From the IMG/VR virus record IMGVR_UViG_3300047585_000208, positions 62,001 through 126,000 of that record: a stretch of DNA of 64,000 nt. One strand, written 5' to 3'. Shown piece by piece: positions 15,445-24,513 of the stretch; positions within the stretch are counted from its first letter, which is position 1, and the number at the start of each line of letters is the position of its first letter. The position numbers were made by a program, and so were the translations under genes. This DNA comes from a virus. The notes beneath the pieces are model-generated. The model had not been told where the DNA came from. It saw nothing but the letters and a program-made list of their open reading frames with translations, and did not search any database.

Positions 15445-16100
15445 CGGATACCGACGATCAAATTGACCGACTTGCTGAGGCTATTAGAGACATGTACTGG
15501 GAAGAAAGAATTCGGTACGAGGGTCAAGCTACCGGCAGGTTTGGAAAAGCCGGAGATCACCACGCGGTTCGTTGGGACGGCGGGGAAGACGTTTATGGTC
15601 GACGTTATGAGCCTATTTGGCCAAAGATTGCAAAGAGGCTCATAAAAGACTTCATCTCTCCGGAGCGGGCTATTAGAGCTGTCTTCATGACGGCGCATGG
15701 AACTTCAGCGCCGCTGCCTAATGTGCTGCTTGGTAAGAACTTAGCGAGAACTGTTGAAGTAACCGCAGAGAATCGGTTTGAGGAGATCAAGCGTCAGGCC
15801 AACGTTGAGGTTGAATATGCCAAGACACATATCATCCTGCTGATGAGCAGCTATACCGAGACCCAATCTCAGCGATTAGCAATAGTTAGTAGTGAGATAC
15901 AGCTTACTCCTTTATTCCGATTTTGCTTGGCCGTTAAATTCGGTCATTTTGATTTAGCAGAGAAGTATAGAGAAAGGGCATTCAATCAATTCATTAATGA
16001 CGCCGAGTGCTACAGGCAAATCTTTCAAGACGGGTTCATACCGGCGGAGTTCGATACTCGACTGGCAGAGCTCAGGACAGCAGTCAGGAGCGCCAAATGA
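15441..16100 (+). CDS. Hypothetical protein in the helicase operon
   Basis: 219 residues from ATG at 15441 (GGGAG upstream, ATGA overlap with the helicase). Helical throughout, with the conserved-looking stretch FISPERAIRAVFMTAHGTSAPLPNVLLG. Its place between two helicases would fit a helicase loader or DNA-binding partner, but there is no motif to show it. Confidence 0.6.
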   Translation: MTDTDDQIDRLAEAIRDMYWEERIRYEGQATGRFGKAGDHHAVRWDGGEDVYGRRYEPIWPKIAKRLIKDFISPERAIRAVFMTAHGTSAPLPNVLLGKNLARTVEVTAENRFEEIKRQANVEVEYAKTHIILLMSSYTETQSQRLAIVSSEIQLTPLFRFCLAVKFGHFDLAEKYRERAFNQFINDAECYRQIFQDGFIPAEFDTRLAELRTAVRSAK

Positions 16101-17752
16101 CAAATCAGTTGGACTGCACAGAAACGCGCGCTCGCATGGTGCTGGAAGAACGCTTATTTATGATGGCGTTTATTCTGCGGCTCCCAGAGTTATTTGCTCA
16201 AGCGGCGACGCACTTCAAAGCACAGTTATTTTCGGAATCGGATGAGCCGCATCTCCGACTTCTCTGGCGAGTTATTGCAGGAATTTTAAAGCAGCACGGG
16301 ACAACCCGGTTCTTTGTTAATAAAGACCAGACCTGGAATATGCTTTCTGCTGAGTGCAGCGCTTATATAGCTGCGCATCCGACAGAGTTACCAGAGGTTT
16401 ATCGCGAGCAATTGCTAGGCGATGCCCCACAGGGTTTCTTGGCTTGGACATTTAATCTGCAAGAGAAGGAGTTAGTCAAGCTCTGGGGGCAGGAGCTTAT
16501 TATTCGGTTTCTTGAAGAGCGCTGGGTGCAAGACCCAATGCGCCGAGCTATCGATGGGGCGGGTAATCAAACGCTCGCTAACCTTAATTCGATCTTGCGA
16601 GAAGTCCGTGAGCGTGAAGCGCTTGTTACCTCGTTGACCGGTTCGGAATCTGAAGAAGTAATTCCAGACGGCTGGATACCTCAAGCGATTACGCTTGTGC
16701 CGACTAACGTACCGTTCATCGACAAGATTCTCAATGGCGGAGATGCAGCCAAAGAAACTTACGGCGTTCTTGGTGCGTTTAAAGCCGGTAAGACAACTCT
16801 TGCGATTCAGATAGTGAGTGGGACTGCTAGGTATGAGCTGGGGCAAAGAGGTAGAAATCCGGATCACGAGCTTCGATTTGGTTACATGTTCACTTATGAA
16901 GCTGGGGCAGACGAATCGCGAAGTCGTATTATTTCGCATATGGCCAGGATTTCTCGTGCCACGCTCATGAACTGGGGTAAAGAACCTCTATCAACAGCTG
17001 GTAATTACAAACCATATGAATTGGCTGCGTTTAAGGCTGAGATCGAGGAGTGCCAGAGGGCTGGTGTCCCGTTTGGTGGAGAGAAAGAACGATATGAAGC
17101 GGCTAAGCAGCACATGCAGCAACTTCGTATCTTTGACATGTCTGGTCCAATCGCTAATCCAAAGCAAGGTAGCGGAGGTCTAGATGAGATCGCGATGAAG
17201 CTTGACCAAGAAGCTCAGCATGGGCGTAAGCCTCGTCGTGTAGTGATTGACTATGCCGGGCTATGTGTAAATCGTTTCTGTTCCGAGCATGGGGTTAATA
17301 ATCCTAGCGAGCGCTTTCAGGCACTTAACACCTTCGGCTATGACACTTTGCGGAAGATCGCAGTTCCGTATGACTGCTCTGTTTGGATTATGCATCAGTT
17401 GTCTGGTCAGGCCAATAAGGCAACCTGGGCTAAGAAGCAATCTCATGCAGACGCAGCCGGTGGCGCGTCATTTGCTGAAAATTTAGTGACTTGTTTTCAG
17501 CTCGGTATTCCTCATCCAACCCACAAGGGATCTTATTTCTCGTGTGGCGTTTCTAGGCGAACGGATGTTGGAGAGCCCATTCTTGTTCGCTTGGACGGGC
17601 TTCTTGGCACAATTCGTGACGCGTCGTCCGAACTGCTCGACCGAGATGGCGAATTAGTCTTGAAGTCAGAGTTTGGAAATATCCATCGCAGTGTTCAACC
17701 AAGACTGGCTGAACGCACAGGTGGCGGTTATGTAGCGAGGGCTTTTGAATGA
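16097..17752 (+). CDS. Replicative DNA helicase, DnaB-like
   Basis: 551 residues from ATG at 16097 (CAGGAG upstream; ATGA overlap). About 190 helical N-terminal residues are followed by a RecA-type core: Walker A GAFKAGKTT, Walker B RRVVIDYAGL, and SVWIMHQLSGQ as the sensor region, then FAENLVTCFQLG. This matches the DnaB/gp41 hexameric helicase core. It would unwind the fork with the primase encoded next. Confidence 0.82.
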   Translation: MTNQLDCTETRARMVLEERLFMMAFILRLPELFAQAATHFKAQLFSESDEPHLRLLWRVIAGILKQHGTTRFFVNKDQTWNMLSAECSAYIAAHPTELPEVYREQLLGDAPQGFLAWTFNLQEKELVKLWGQELIIRFLEERWVQDPMRRAIDGAGNQTLANLNSILREVREREALVTSLTGSESEEVIPDGWIPQAITLVPTNVPFIDKILNGGDAAKETYGVLGAFKAGKTTLAIQIVSGTARYELGQRGRNPDHELRFGYMFTYEAGADESRSRIISHMARISRATLMNWGKEPLSTAGNYKPYELAAFKAEIEECQRAGVPFGGEKERYEAAKQHMQQLRIFDMSGPIANPKQGSGGLDEIAMKLDQEAQHGRKPRRVVIDYAGLCVNRFCSEHGVNNPSERFQALNTFGYDTLRKIAVPYDCSVWIMHQLSGQANKATWAKKQSHADAAGGASFAENLVTCFQLGIPHPTHKGSYFSCGVSRRTDVGEPILVRLDGLLGTIRDASSELLDRDGELVLKSEFGNIHRSVQPRLAERTGGGYVARAFE

Positions 17753-18822
17753 GAGCCCTTAGACCAGCTCTGTACGATCGGCTAAAAGCCAGAGCTTCAA
17801 TGCACAAATTTGGGGAGATTGTCATTGCTCACGAGAATGAGTCAATGGTCTCTCACGTAGAGTGGTCTGCGGATGAAGAGCGATTTAAGCTTCGCATTGA
17901 TCAGCCAGGCGAGTACTACAGGGTCAATTGCCCCTTTTGCACAGATACTCGTCGTCGGCTTTGGATCAATCACATGTGGGGCTTTTATAACGAGCGCTGC
18001 CGGAGCCGAAACCTCTGGTTAGCTGCTTGCTATAACGAGAGCTGTCTTCAAAGGCCTGGTTATGCCTACAAACTCTACGAAATGATATTTAGCGATGTAA
18101 CTAATCGAAGGCAGGCTGTAGAAGCGGATGTAGTCGAGGTAGGAGAGAAACCGGCAGGCCTTTGTCAAGAAGCTCGTCCACCGGGTGTAGTTTATCCGCT
18201 GCACGAGCTTCCGTTTGATCATCCAGCTAACCTGTATTTGCGTAAGCGCGGCTATGACACAGATATGCTTGGGCGTACTTTACAGGTTGGCTGGTGTTCG
18301 GAGGCTTCTTGTCGTGAGTTATTTCTGGCTGCGAATCGCGTGATTATCCCGATATGGCTCTACGGGACCTATGTCGGCTGGCAGGCTCGTGAAATAGAAG
18401 AGCGTGAAAGTACTGCTCCAAAATATTTCACGATGCCGGGGATGAAAAAGCGCGGCTGCCTCTATAACTACGACATTGCGAGAAATTTTGACTTTGTCGT
18501 GGTTACTGAGGGTGTTACGAAGGTCTGGAGTGTTGGTCCAGAGAGCGTAGCGATCCTTGGTAAGAAGCTTTCTTCCTGGCAAGCTCAAGCTATTTGTGGA
18601 ACCTGGAAGAAAGCCGTTATTTATTTAGACGGTAGCGCGGCAGAAGAAGCGCTTGAAGCTAAAGACGCTTTGAGAAGTGTTCCGGAGGTGGCGCTGGTTC
18701 AATTGCCATCAGGCAAAGAACCAGGAGATTTTTCAATTGATTACAATCGTCAATTAATTTATTACGAAGCAAAAAGGCAAGGCATAGCGCTTGCTGGGCT
18801 TAAGGAGGAGTCAGATGGGTAG
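17749..18822 (+). CDS. DNA primase (zinc-binding plus Toprim)
   Basis: 357 residues, ATGA overlap with the helicase. N-terminal zinc site VNCPFCTDTRRRLWIN with further Cys at ERCRSRN and AACYNESC; C-terminal Toprim with VVVTEGVTKVWSVG (catalytic Glu) and AVIYLDGSAAEEA. In the second Toprim motif the usual D-x-D is D-G-S, as in some phage primases. Architecture and neighbour agree with a DnaG/gp61-type primase making RNA primers. Confidence 0.8.
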   Translation: MRALRPALYDRLKARASMHKFGEIVIAHENESMVSHVEWSADEERFKLRIDQPGEYYRVNCPFCTDTRRRLWINHMWGFYNERCRSRNLWLAACYNESCLQRPGYAYKLYEMIFSDVTNRRQAVEADVVEVGEKPAGLCQEARPPGVVYPLHELPFDHPANLYLRKRGYDTDMLGRTLQVGWCSEASCRELFLAANRVIIPIWLYGTYVGWQAREIEERESTAPKYFTMPGMKKRGCLYNYDIARNFDFVVVTEGVTKVWSVGPESVAILGKKLSSWQAQAICGTWKKAVIYLDGSAAEEALEAKDALRSVPEVALVQLPSGKEPGDFSIDYNRQLIYYEAKRQGIALAGLKEESDG

Positions 18823-19057
18823 TGTGATTTTTATGTTGACTGCGGTTTTCGGACAGCTGTTGGTATTTGGAGCCGGTTATATGTTGTGTCGGCAATGCTT
18901 GGTACACGAGTATCGGATGCGAGCGTTGAAGTATCCGACTAAGACTTTTGCTGAGCTTACGGCTAGGTTTAATCGATTACCTAGTCGAGCAAAGATGATA
19001 TGGGCGTTGAACAAATTTGATTGGGACGAGTACTTGAATGGGTCGGACGCTAGTTGA
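18815..19057 (+). CDS. Small membrane protein
   Basis: 80 residues from ATG at 18815 (AAGGAGGAG upstream, starting within the primase gene). One N-terminal membrane segment (about 2-24, with a C-x2-C just after it) and a basic, helical tail. No recognised function. Confidence 0.65.
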   Translation: MGSVIFMLTAVFGQLLVFGAGYMLCRQCLVHEYRMRALKYPTKTFAELTARFNRLPSRAKMIWALNKFDWDEYLNGSDAS

Positions 19058-19071
19058 GTAACGTATTACTC
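19056..19071. repeat. Dispersed palindrome, copy 9
   Basis: GAGTAACGTATTACTC, loop CGTA. The TGA stop of the gene before overlaps its left edge; AGAAAGGAG follows. Confidence 0.95.
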
Positions 19072-19084
19072 AGAAAGGAGAAGG

Positions 19085-19381
19085 TTGTTGTTTCCAGCTT
19101 ATCTAGAAATTGACGGTTCGCAAGGAACAGGGTTTACAGCTTATCTAGAAATTGACGATTCGCAAGGAAGAGGGTGGGGCGATGTCAGGGATCACCTGAT
19201 AACTTATTCAGATGGAACCGGCGAAGGAGACGGCGACGCTGGAAGTAGTCTGGGCAATGGCTCCGGTAACGGCGTAGCTTCTGGTGCTGGAAGGCTTATA
19301 TCTGGTAGCGATGGTTTTGCTAAAGGAGCCGGGGTTGGTCGTGGTAATGCAGACGGTTCTGGTGAAGCTGAGTGGCGTTGA
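19085..19381 (+). CDS. Glycine-rich mini-protein F with tandem duplication
   Basis: Up to 98 residues from TTG (two adjacent TTG codons fit the AAAGGAG). The start holds a 42-base tandem duplication giving AYLEIDGSQGTGFT and AYLEIDDSQGRGWG. The remainder is the most regular Gly-X run of the family, for example DGTGEGDGDAGSS and GAGVGRGNADGSG. Confidence 0.75.
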   Translation: MLFPAYLEIDGSQGTGFTAYLEIDDSQGRGWGDVRDHLITYSDGTGEGDGDAGSSLGNGSGNGVASGAGRLISGSDGFAKGAGVGRGNADGSGEAEWR

Positions 19382-19387
19382 AAAGTT

Positions 19388-19403
19388 AAGTAACGCATTA
19401 CTC
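19388..19403. repeat. Dispersed palindrome, copy 10
   Basis: AAGTAACGCATTACTC followed by AGAAAGGAGG, SD of protein G. Confidence 0.93.
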
Positions 19404-19417
19404 AGAAAGGAGGATAA

Positions 19418-19660
19418 ATGGCAGAAATAATTCACCGACAGGGTTGTGACTCGTCTGGGGTCGGTGGTGACTACGACGATTTCCTGTCTACGACTTTATA
19501 TGGTGCTGGTGGTCCAGATTTAGGTGCTGGAGATGTTACCGGTACTGGAAGCGACGCTGGCACTGGCGCAGGTTGTGGATTTTCTAACTTTTCGTATAGG
19601 GGTTCCGGAGCTGGGTATGGACGTAGCCATGGTAATGCCTATTTCTCTGGTATGGGCTGA
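19418..19660 (+). CDS. Glycine-rich mini-protein G
   Basis: 80 residues. Opening MAEIIHRQGCDSSGVGGDYDD parallels protein B. Blocks GAGGPDLGAGDVTGTGSDAG and GSGAGYGRSHG. Flanked by palindromes on both sides, a clean example of one gene bounded by two cassettes. Confidence 0.78.
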   Translation: MAEIIHRQGCDSSGVGGDYDDFLSTTLYGAGGPDLGAGDVTGTGSDAGTGAGCGFSNFSYRGSGAGYGRSHGNAYFSGMG

Positions 19661-19674
19661 GTAACGCATTACTC
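19659..19674. repeat. Dispersed palindrome, copy 11
   Basis: GAGTAACGCATTACTC. TGA stop of protein G overlaps its first bases; a weak SD (AGAAAAGAG) follows for the polymerase. Confidence 0.95.
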
Positions 19675-19691
19675 AGAAAAGAGAACTAATA

Positions 19692-22600
19692 ATGGAAGAT
19701 TTAGAGTTAGGTACTGACATTGGTTACTTAGTTGAAGCACTAGAGCCAGCTCTTGATTTTTATCCGCTTACTGCCCCAGGCATGCCGATGCCTGGTCCAG
19801 ATTTTCTAGAACAGGCTGCAGTTCTAGACTCAAAGAAACCAACTTATATCGGTACGGGGCCAGATAAGCGACTTTTGGCTTGCAGCCCAGTTCTAACTGA
19901 ACTTTATAAAGATGCACTCTACCAACCTGGTTTTCCTTTGCGAGTACAGGTAAAGGGCCGTACCCCAGAGACTCGTTTCTTGCCTGGTCACCTTTGGACT
20001 GATCGCCCAACTGGCCCAAGGCCCGCTAGGGTAATGGTCATAGGTAAGTGGCCAGGCCTCGACGAGATGAACGACAGTAGCTACATAGCTGGCGATGCAA
20101 TGCGTTTGTTTATGAAGGTCGCGAAGCAGTTTGGTGTTACGACTGCCGAAATGGCTGAATGGTACGTAACAGCGGTAATTAAGCATCCAAACGCGGATGT
20201 TACTTCGAATAAGCCTCCGAAGCGCCATATTACTAATTGCCTCATTCTCCTAGAGCAAGAGCTTCGTCTTGTAAAGCCAGATTATGTGCTGGCACTCGGT
20301 TCTGAGACTTTCACAGCTCTAATGGGGCCTGGGCATGGCGGAGTAACGGAAGCTCAAGGTACAGCCTTTGAGCGCAAGGTCGATTTAAGGCGTTCTGCAG
20401 AAGAACCTGAATCGTGGCATTATTACAAGCTGGTCGCCTGTATCCATCCGGCCGCCGTACTTCACGACAGCGCTGCTTATGAGACCGCCTTTGAAGTGGG
20501 TATTAAGTACTTTGCTGACATGATCAGCGGGCATGTCGCAGCTGAGGTAAAGCCAGAGATAAATTACCAACTGATTTATAACACCCAACACCTTGGCGCA
20601 ATTGTTGATGAAATACTCGCTGAAGATTCAGCTCCTGCTGTCGCGATAGACTGCGAGTGGCAAGGTGAGTATCCAACAGAGCCAGGGGCTTGGCTTAGAA
20701 CGATTCAGTTCAGCCATAAGCCGACGTTTGCTGCGTGTATCGTTTTGAGGCAGGCTGGTGGGAAGGTTGCCTTTAGGGGTGATCACGCTACGCTTGTCCG
20801 GCAGCTTCGAAGGCTTTTACTGGGTGAGGGCCATAGGTTAGTCGGGCATAGTGTTCGATCTGACCTTCCGTGGATTCAGCTTGGGCTTGATGAACAACTT
20901 GGTTTGGATTTGATTGAGTCATCTGGTGTAGCTGCTACTGCGGAGCTTACGAAGACTGAAGGTGGTTTTGACACGATGTACGCCGCCCACGCTGTCAAGG
21001 AGACGCTAAAGAGCTATTCGCTGGATATGCTTGGTATCCAGTTTTGTGGGCTTAAGAACTACGCGCAAGACCTTGAGCGGTGGAAAGCTGCTTATTGTAA
21101 GGAACATAAGCTCGACAGTAAGAGTCTTGGCGGGTATGGGATGTGTCCTGACGAGATTTTACACCCGTACGCCCTCATGGACGTAATAGTCACTCAGGAG
21201 CTTTATAGGAAATTTAATGACGAGCTACTAGACTGCGATGAGTTTGGTAATTCGTCGAGAGTTCCGTTCTGGATGACTATGCGAGCGCACAGAGCATTTC
21301 TTGAAATGGAGATGAACGGGATTCTGATTGACCGGCAAAGGGGTGAGCAACTTACAGCGACGTTTCTTCAAGCTCGTGATGAGCTGGTAGCTAAGCTTAA
21401 GAAGCTGTTTAACTGGCCGACGTTCAACCCAAGGTCGGCGCAGCAGTGTAAGGTAGCGCTGTTTGGGCCTCAGTACTCTGGGAAGTACGTTAACGGTAAG
21501 CCTGTCGACGTAAGACCGGAAGGGGCGCTGACTTTAGGCTTGCGACCTATTAAGTCTTCTGGCAAGCCTTCGATGAACTGGAACAGGGTCGAGCGAATGG
21601 GCTTGGCTAATGTTTACAGTCCTTGTACTGATAAGGAGACGCTTGGTGGGTTGGCTACTTTATTAAAAGGTAGCGAGGTAACAGGAGAAGCGGATCAATT
21701 TGGGTATGAGCATGTGTGCACACTGAGGAATGCTAAGTTCATTGCGCACGCGGTTACATCCGTGTTGCGAAAACCAAAGGTTGACGAACAAGATAATGTT
21801 GTCAAGGATGAAGAAGGTAATACCGAATACGAAGACGGGCTTTTGTCTTTTATTCAGGCTGACGGCAGGATCAGGACACACATTTATTCCACTAAAGAAA
21901 CTGGTCGCGTAAGTAACGCTAGACCTAATACCCAAGCAATTTCGAAAAGACGCGAGTCGTCCTATAAAAGTATTCTTGGTAAGAATTACCGATTCCCTAT
22001 GCGGACTATGCTTAGGGCTACACCGGGATACGTTTTTGTTGAAGCAGACTTCATAGGCGCTGAAATCGCGATGTTGGCGATTCAAGCTGGTGATGAGAAG
22101 TTGATTGATCATGTCCGTCGGGCAAATCTTCCAGATAGCGACCCGCAGAAGTACGATGTCCATGCGAGTATTGCCGTTAAAGCTTTTCGACTTGATTGCG
22201 CTCCTACTAAAGCTGGTTTGAAGAAGGTGAAGCGTGGAGATAAGACTGTCGATTTAAGCTACCTTCGCGACGTGACCAAAACACTTGTTTTTGGTTTGGC
22301 CTACGGTCGTGGTAATGAGGCGATTGTTAGAGCGGTTCAAGAAGAAGGTGTGTTGATTTCGGCATCGGAAGCTGAAGCAATTAGACAAGCAGTTCTTGGC
22401 GAGTATTCTCGACTTGATCCTTTCTTTGACGCTTGCAAAGCCCGGGTAACAAACCCCGGGTGGATCAGGAGTTGTTTCGGTCGTTATCGTAGAGCCGGCC
22501 GTATTCGGACTGACGATAACGGTGGAACAGAACGTGAATTCATGAATTTTCCGATTCAGGGCGGGATTGCTGATGCTACGAATGTGGCGCTGGAGAATTT

Positions 22601-22925
22601 GAGAGACTACCCTGCTCGTCGAGACGAGAATGGAGAGCTCAAGTATAAGTTGAGCCTTCAAGTTCATGACGCGGTTTTGACGGAAGTGATGATTAAGCAC
22701 CTCGGTTGGTTTGTTGGAACGCACGAGCAGCCGGGCGTACTCGGAAAGTGCATGAGTGAACAGGTTCCGATTTATCAGTGCGATTTGAACGGGGTCCGTA
22801 GGCCTGGAACGCCTGTACATTACCTTGGGATTGAGTCGGCCGTGGCCCTGCACTGGGGCGAAAAAATAAAAAAAGAAATTGCGCTTGATTTAAGAATACC
22901 GCTTCAATATATTGCCTCTTCTTAA
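19692..22925 (+). CDS. SPO1-type DNA polymerase: UDG-like domain + 3'-5' exonuclease + family A polymerase
   Basis: 1077 residues. Residues 110-260 resemble family 4 uracil-DNA glycosylase (VMVIGKWPGLDE near 115 and CIHPAAVL near 255), but the catalytic GE-x-PG is GKWPG and no Fe-S cysteine set is seen, so this domain is probably not an active glycosylase. A DnaQ-like exonuclease follows (AIDCEWQGE; HSVRSDLPW; HPYALMDVIVTQ). The polymerase has motif A VEADFIGAEIAML (D786), motif B TKTLVFGLAYGRG and motif C QVHDAVLTE (H992-D993). The same order of domains is known from phage SPO1 polymerase. Confidence 0.92.
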   Translation: MEDLELGTDIGYLVEALEPALDFYPLTAPGMPMPGPDFLEQAAVLDSKKPTYIGTGPDKRLLACSPVLTELYKDALYQPGFPLRVQVKGRTPETRFLPGHLWTDRPTGPRPARVMVIGKWPGLDEMNDSSYIAGDAMRLFMKVAKQFGVTTAEMAEWYVTAVIKHPNADVTSNKPPKRHITNCLILLEQELRLVKPDYVLALGSETFTALMGPGHGGVTEAQGTAFERKVDLRRSAEEPESWHYYKLVACIHPAAVLHDSAAYETAFEVGIKYFADMISGHVAAEVKPEINYQLIYNTQHLGAIVDEILAEDSAPAVAIDCEWQGEYPTEPGAWLRTIQFSHKPTFAACIVLRQAGGKVAFRGDHATLVRQLRRLLLGEGHRLVGHSVRSDLPWIQLGLDEQLGLDLIESSGVAATAELTKTEGGFDTMYAAHAVKETLKSYSLDMLGIQFCGLKNYAQDLERWKAAYCKEHKLDSKSLGGYGMCPDEILHPYALMDVIVTQELYRKFNDELLDCDEFGNSSRVPFWMTMRAHRAFLEMEMNGILIDRQRGEQLTATFLQARDELVAKLKKLFNWPTFNPRSAQQCKVALFGPQYSGKYVNGKPVDVRPEGALTLGLRPIKSSGKPSMNWNRVERMGLANVYSPCTDKETLGGLATLLKGSEVTGEADQFGYEHVCTLRNAKFIAHAVTSVLRKPKVDEQDNVVKDEEGNTEYEDGLLSFIQADGRIRTHIYSTKETGRVSNARPNTQAISKRRESSYKSILGKNYRFPMRTMLRATPGYVFVEADFIGAEIAMLAIQAGDEKLIDHVRRANLPDSDPQKYDVHASIAVKAFRLDCAPTKAGLKKVKRGDKTVDLSYLRDVTKTLVFGLAYGRGNEAIVRAVQEEGVLISASEAEAIRQAVLGEYSRLDPFFDACKARVTNPGWIRSCFGRYRRAGRIRTDDNGGTEREFMNFPIQGGIADATNVALENLRDYPARRDENGELKYKLSLQVHDAVLTEVMIKHLGWFVGTHEQPGVLGKCMSEQVPIYQCDLNGVRRPGTPVHYLGIESAVALHWGEKIKKEIALDLRIPLQYIASS

Positions 22926-22958
22926 GTTCCACTGTATTAATTTAAGTTTGTTTTATTT

Positions 22959-22974
22959 GAGTAATGCGTTACTC
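22959..22974. repeat. Dispersed palindrome, copy 12
   Basis: GAGTAATGCGTTACTC in the 119-base gap after the polymerase; followed by a second hairpin (22981-23003) and not by an immediate SD. Confidence 0.95.
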
Positions 22975-22980
22975 AACTTT

Positions 22981-23003
22981 TGGCGTAGAGGAATTATTCG
23001 CCA
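22981..23003 (+). other. Second hairpin after palindrome (class II), copy 1
   Basis: TGGCG/CGCCA stem of 5 bp with a 13-base loop starting TAGAGG. Same position relative to the palindrome as four other hairpins whose stems differ in sequence but keep pairing. Confidence 0.5.
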
Positions 23004-23044
23004 GTTAATTGACACTAGTAAACTGATTTCTTAAGGAGATTTTT

Positions 23045-24454
23045 GTGGCGCCACCTTTGACACCTCGGCCTCGCGGTAAGTACGATCAAACGACTCAACT
23101 ACAAGACAGGCAAAGTGGTTTAGAGACATATTTGCTGAATCCTGGGGTCAATGCGGTCTTGCGCAAACCGAGTTGGGGCGGAAGTGAGTCAATTTTTAGG
23201 TTCTGGCCGTCTCTTTCTTATGAGAATCCGGCGCAAGAAATGCAACCGTATCGTTTAGACGCGGCAGGTAAAAATCTGTTTTCCGATTGGATAAGAAAAT
23301 ACGAGGTCATCGAGAGTGTTGGTAATCCGCCCATTACCATGTTTGCTCATACGCCAGATTTCGACTTTGTATATGATCCTTGGACTACTCCGATTGGAAT
23401 GCTCTACAGCGCGGTTAACAAAGCCATTAAAGCACATACAGCCCCAGCTGAATGGTACAGTTTGACGGCACCAGCTGCTGGCAAATCTAAAGCGCTGTCT
23501 TTACCAAAGTCCAAGTTCGTAATGCAAGGTTACGTGGTCAAGCACAACGACAAGCTCACGTTTCGGCAAGGCGAAGCTCCGCTTGGCTGGGCTATTGGCG
23601 AGCCAACTGTAATTGTTATGGTGTCTGAGTCTGCGGGCGCTAAGATGCTCGAAAAGCTTTCTGTTGAAAACGAAAACTATAGAGGTGAACCGTTTGATTT
23701 TAATGCTCGTTACAAAGAGGGTGATCCGGTTTCAATCGACTCAGGCTTGTTCGTTCACTTCTTCGAGGCTGGAAAAGATCCTCGTCAGAAGTACATGGCT
23801 AAGCCAGAGGTGCGGTCAGAAGCGACGGCACAATTTGTCACGACTACCTCTCGTGGTAATAACAGTGGAGCGCCGGAAAGCAAAGAGTTCAAGAGCTACG
23901 ATCTCTTCTTCTCTAAAGACGCCGGGATGGGCTTGCGAGCCAATCTTAAAGGCCCTGGTGAAACGGACATTGTTCGTGATCACTGGCGGTTCTGGGAAGA
24001 TGCACTTCGTTTCTTCAGTTATCAGGAACAAGCGCACCTCTTATATAATCGCTTTCCACCCGCCCTTTGTGCTTATGCTTTTAAGGATTATTGCATCGAT
24101 TGGTTGCCCGAAGATTACAAGGCCCGAGAGGCTAACGCGACCTCAGTGGGCTTCGCCGATGTTGTGCCACAACCACAACCCGGTAATCAATTTACAGGCT
24201 TTCAACAGGCCCCGGCTACTACGTCGGCGCCTACGAGTCCTTGGAACGCACTGCCACAAGCTGTTCAAACTCCTCCTCGCCCCACGTCTCCTCAAGCTAC
24301 ACAAGACAGTGTAGTGCCTGTCGGTCAAGTTCCGACGGGTGGAGTAGAGGCTTTGGTTGGTGGAGAGTTTTCGACAGCACCAGCTACCCCTTCTGTGAGT
24401 GCGGCTGCAATTGCTGCTCTCAAGGCTGCCCGCCAGGTAGCCGGTAAGCGGTAA
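23045..24454 (+). CDS. Candidate single-stranded DNA-binding protein
   Basis: 469 residues from GTG, AAGGAG upstream. A folded N-terminal part of about 350 residues without recognised motifs precedes a Pro/Gln/Thr-rich unstructured tail and a helical basic end (AAAIAALKAARQVAGKR). The place between polymerase and RecA-like gene, and a folded core with flexible tail, are as for phage gp32-type SSB, but there is no sequence signature and the tail is not acidic. Not assigned beyond that. Confidence 0.5.
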   Translation: MAPPLTPRPRGKYDQTTQLQDRQSGLETYLLNPGVNAVLRKPSWGGSESIFRFWPSLSYENPAQEMQPYRLDAAGKNLFSDWIRKYEVIESVGNPPITMFAHTPDFDFVYDPWTTPIGMLYSAVNKAIKAHTAPAEWYSLTAPAAGKSKALSLPKSKFVMQGYVVKHNDKLTFRQGEAPLGWAIGEPTVIVMVSESAGAKMLEKLSVENENYRGEPFDFNARYKEGDPVSIDSGLFVHFFEAGKDPRQKYMAKPEVRSEATAQFVTTTSRGNNSGAPESKEFKSYDLFFSKDAGMGLRANLKGPGETDIVRDHWRFWEDALRFFSYQEQAHLLYNRFPPALCAYAFKDYCIDWLPEDYKAREANATSVGFADVVPQPQPGNQFTGFQQAPATTSAPTSPWNALPQAVQTPPRPTSPQATQDSVVPVGQVPTGGVEALVGGEFSTAPATPSVSAAAIAALKAARQVAGKR

Positions 24455-24468
24455 GCTGTCTAAGTTTG

Positions 24469-24500
24469 GCCGAGGCTCTTCGGAGCCTCGGCTGCTTTTT
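24469..24500 (+). terminator. Terminator with UUCG tetraloop
   Basis: Stem GCCGAGGCT/AGCCTCGGC closed by C-TTCG-G, followed by TGCTTTTT. It lies 15 bases after the stop of the gene at 23045 and 14 bases before the next start, so it may only attenuate transcription into recA. Confidence 0.85.
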
Positions 24501-24513
24501 CCAAGAGGGTCAG

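Noticed and set aside
20343-22000. Further palindrome-like stretches such as GGAGTAACGG at 20341 and AAGTAACGCTAG at 21911
   Set aside because: Only one arm is present; they are within the range of chance matches in the polymerase gene.
23613-24314. 233-codon + frame inside the candidate SSB gene
   Set aside because: Composition rich in Arg, Leu, Ser as expected of a shifted frame; no SD.
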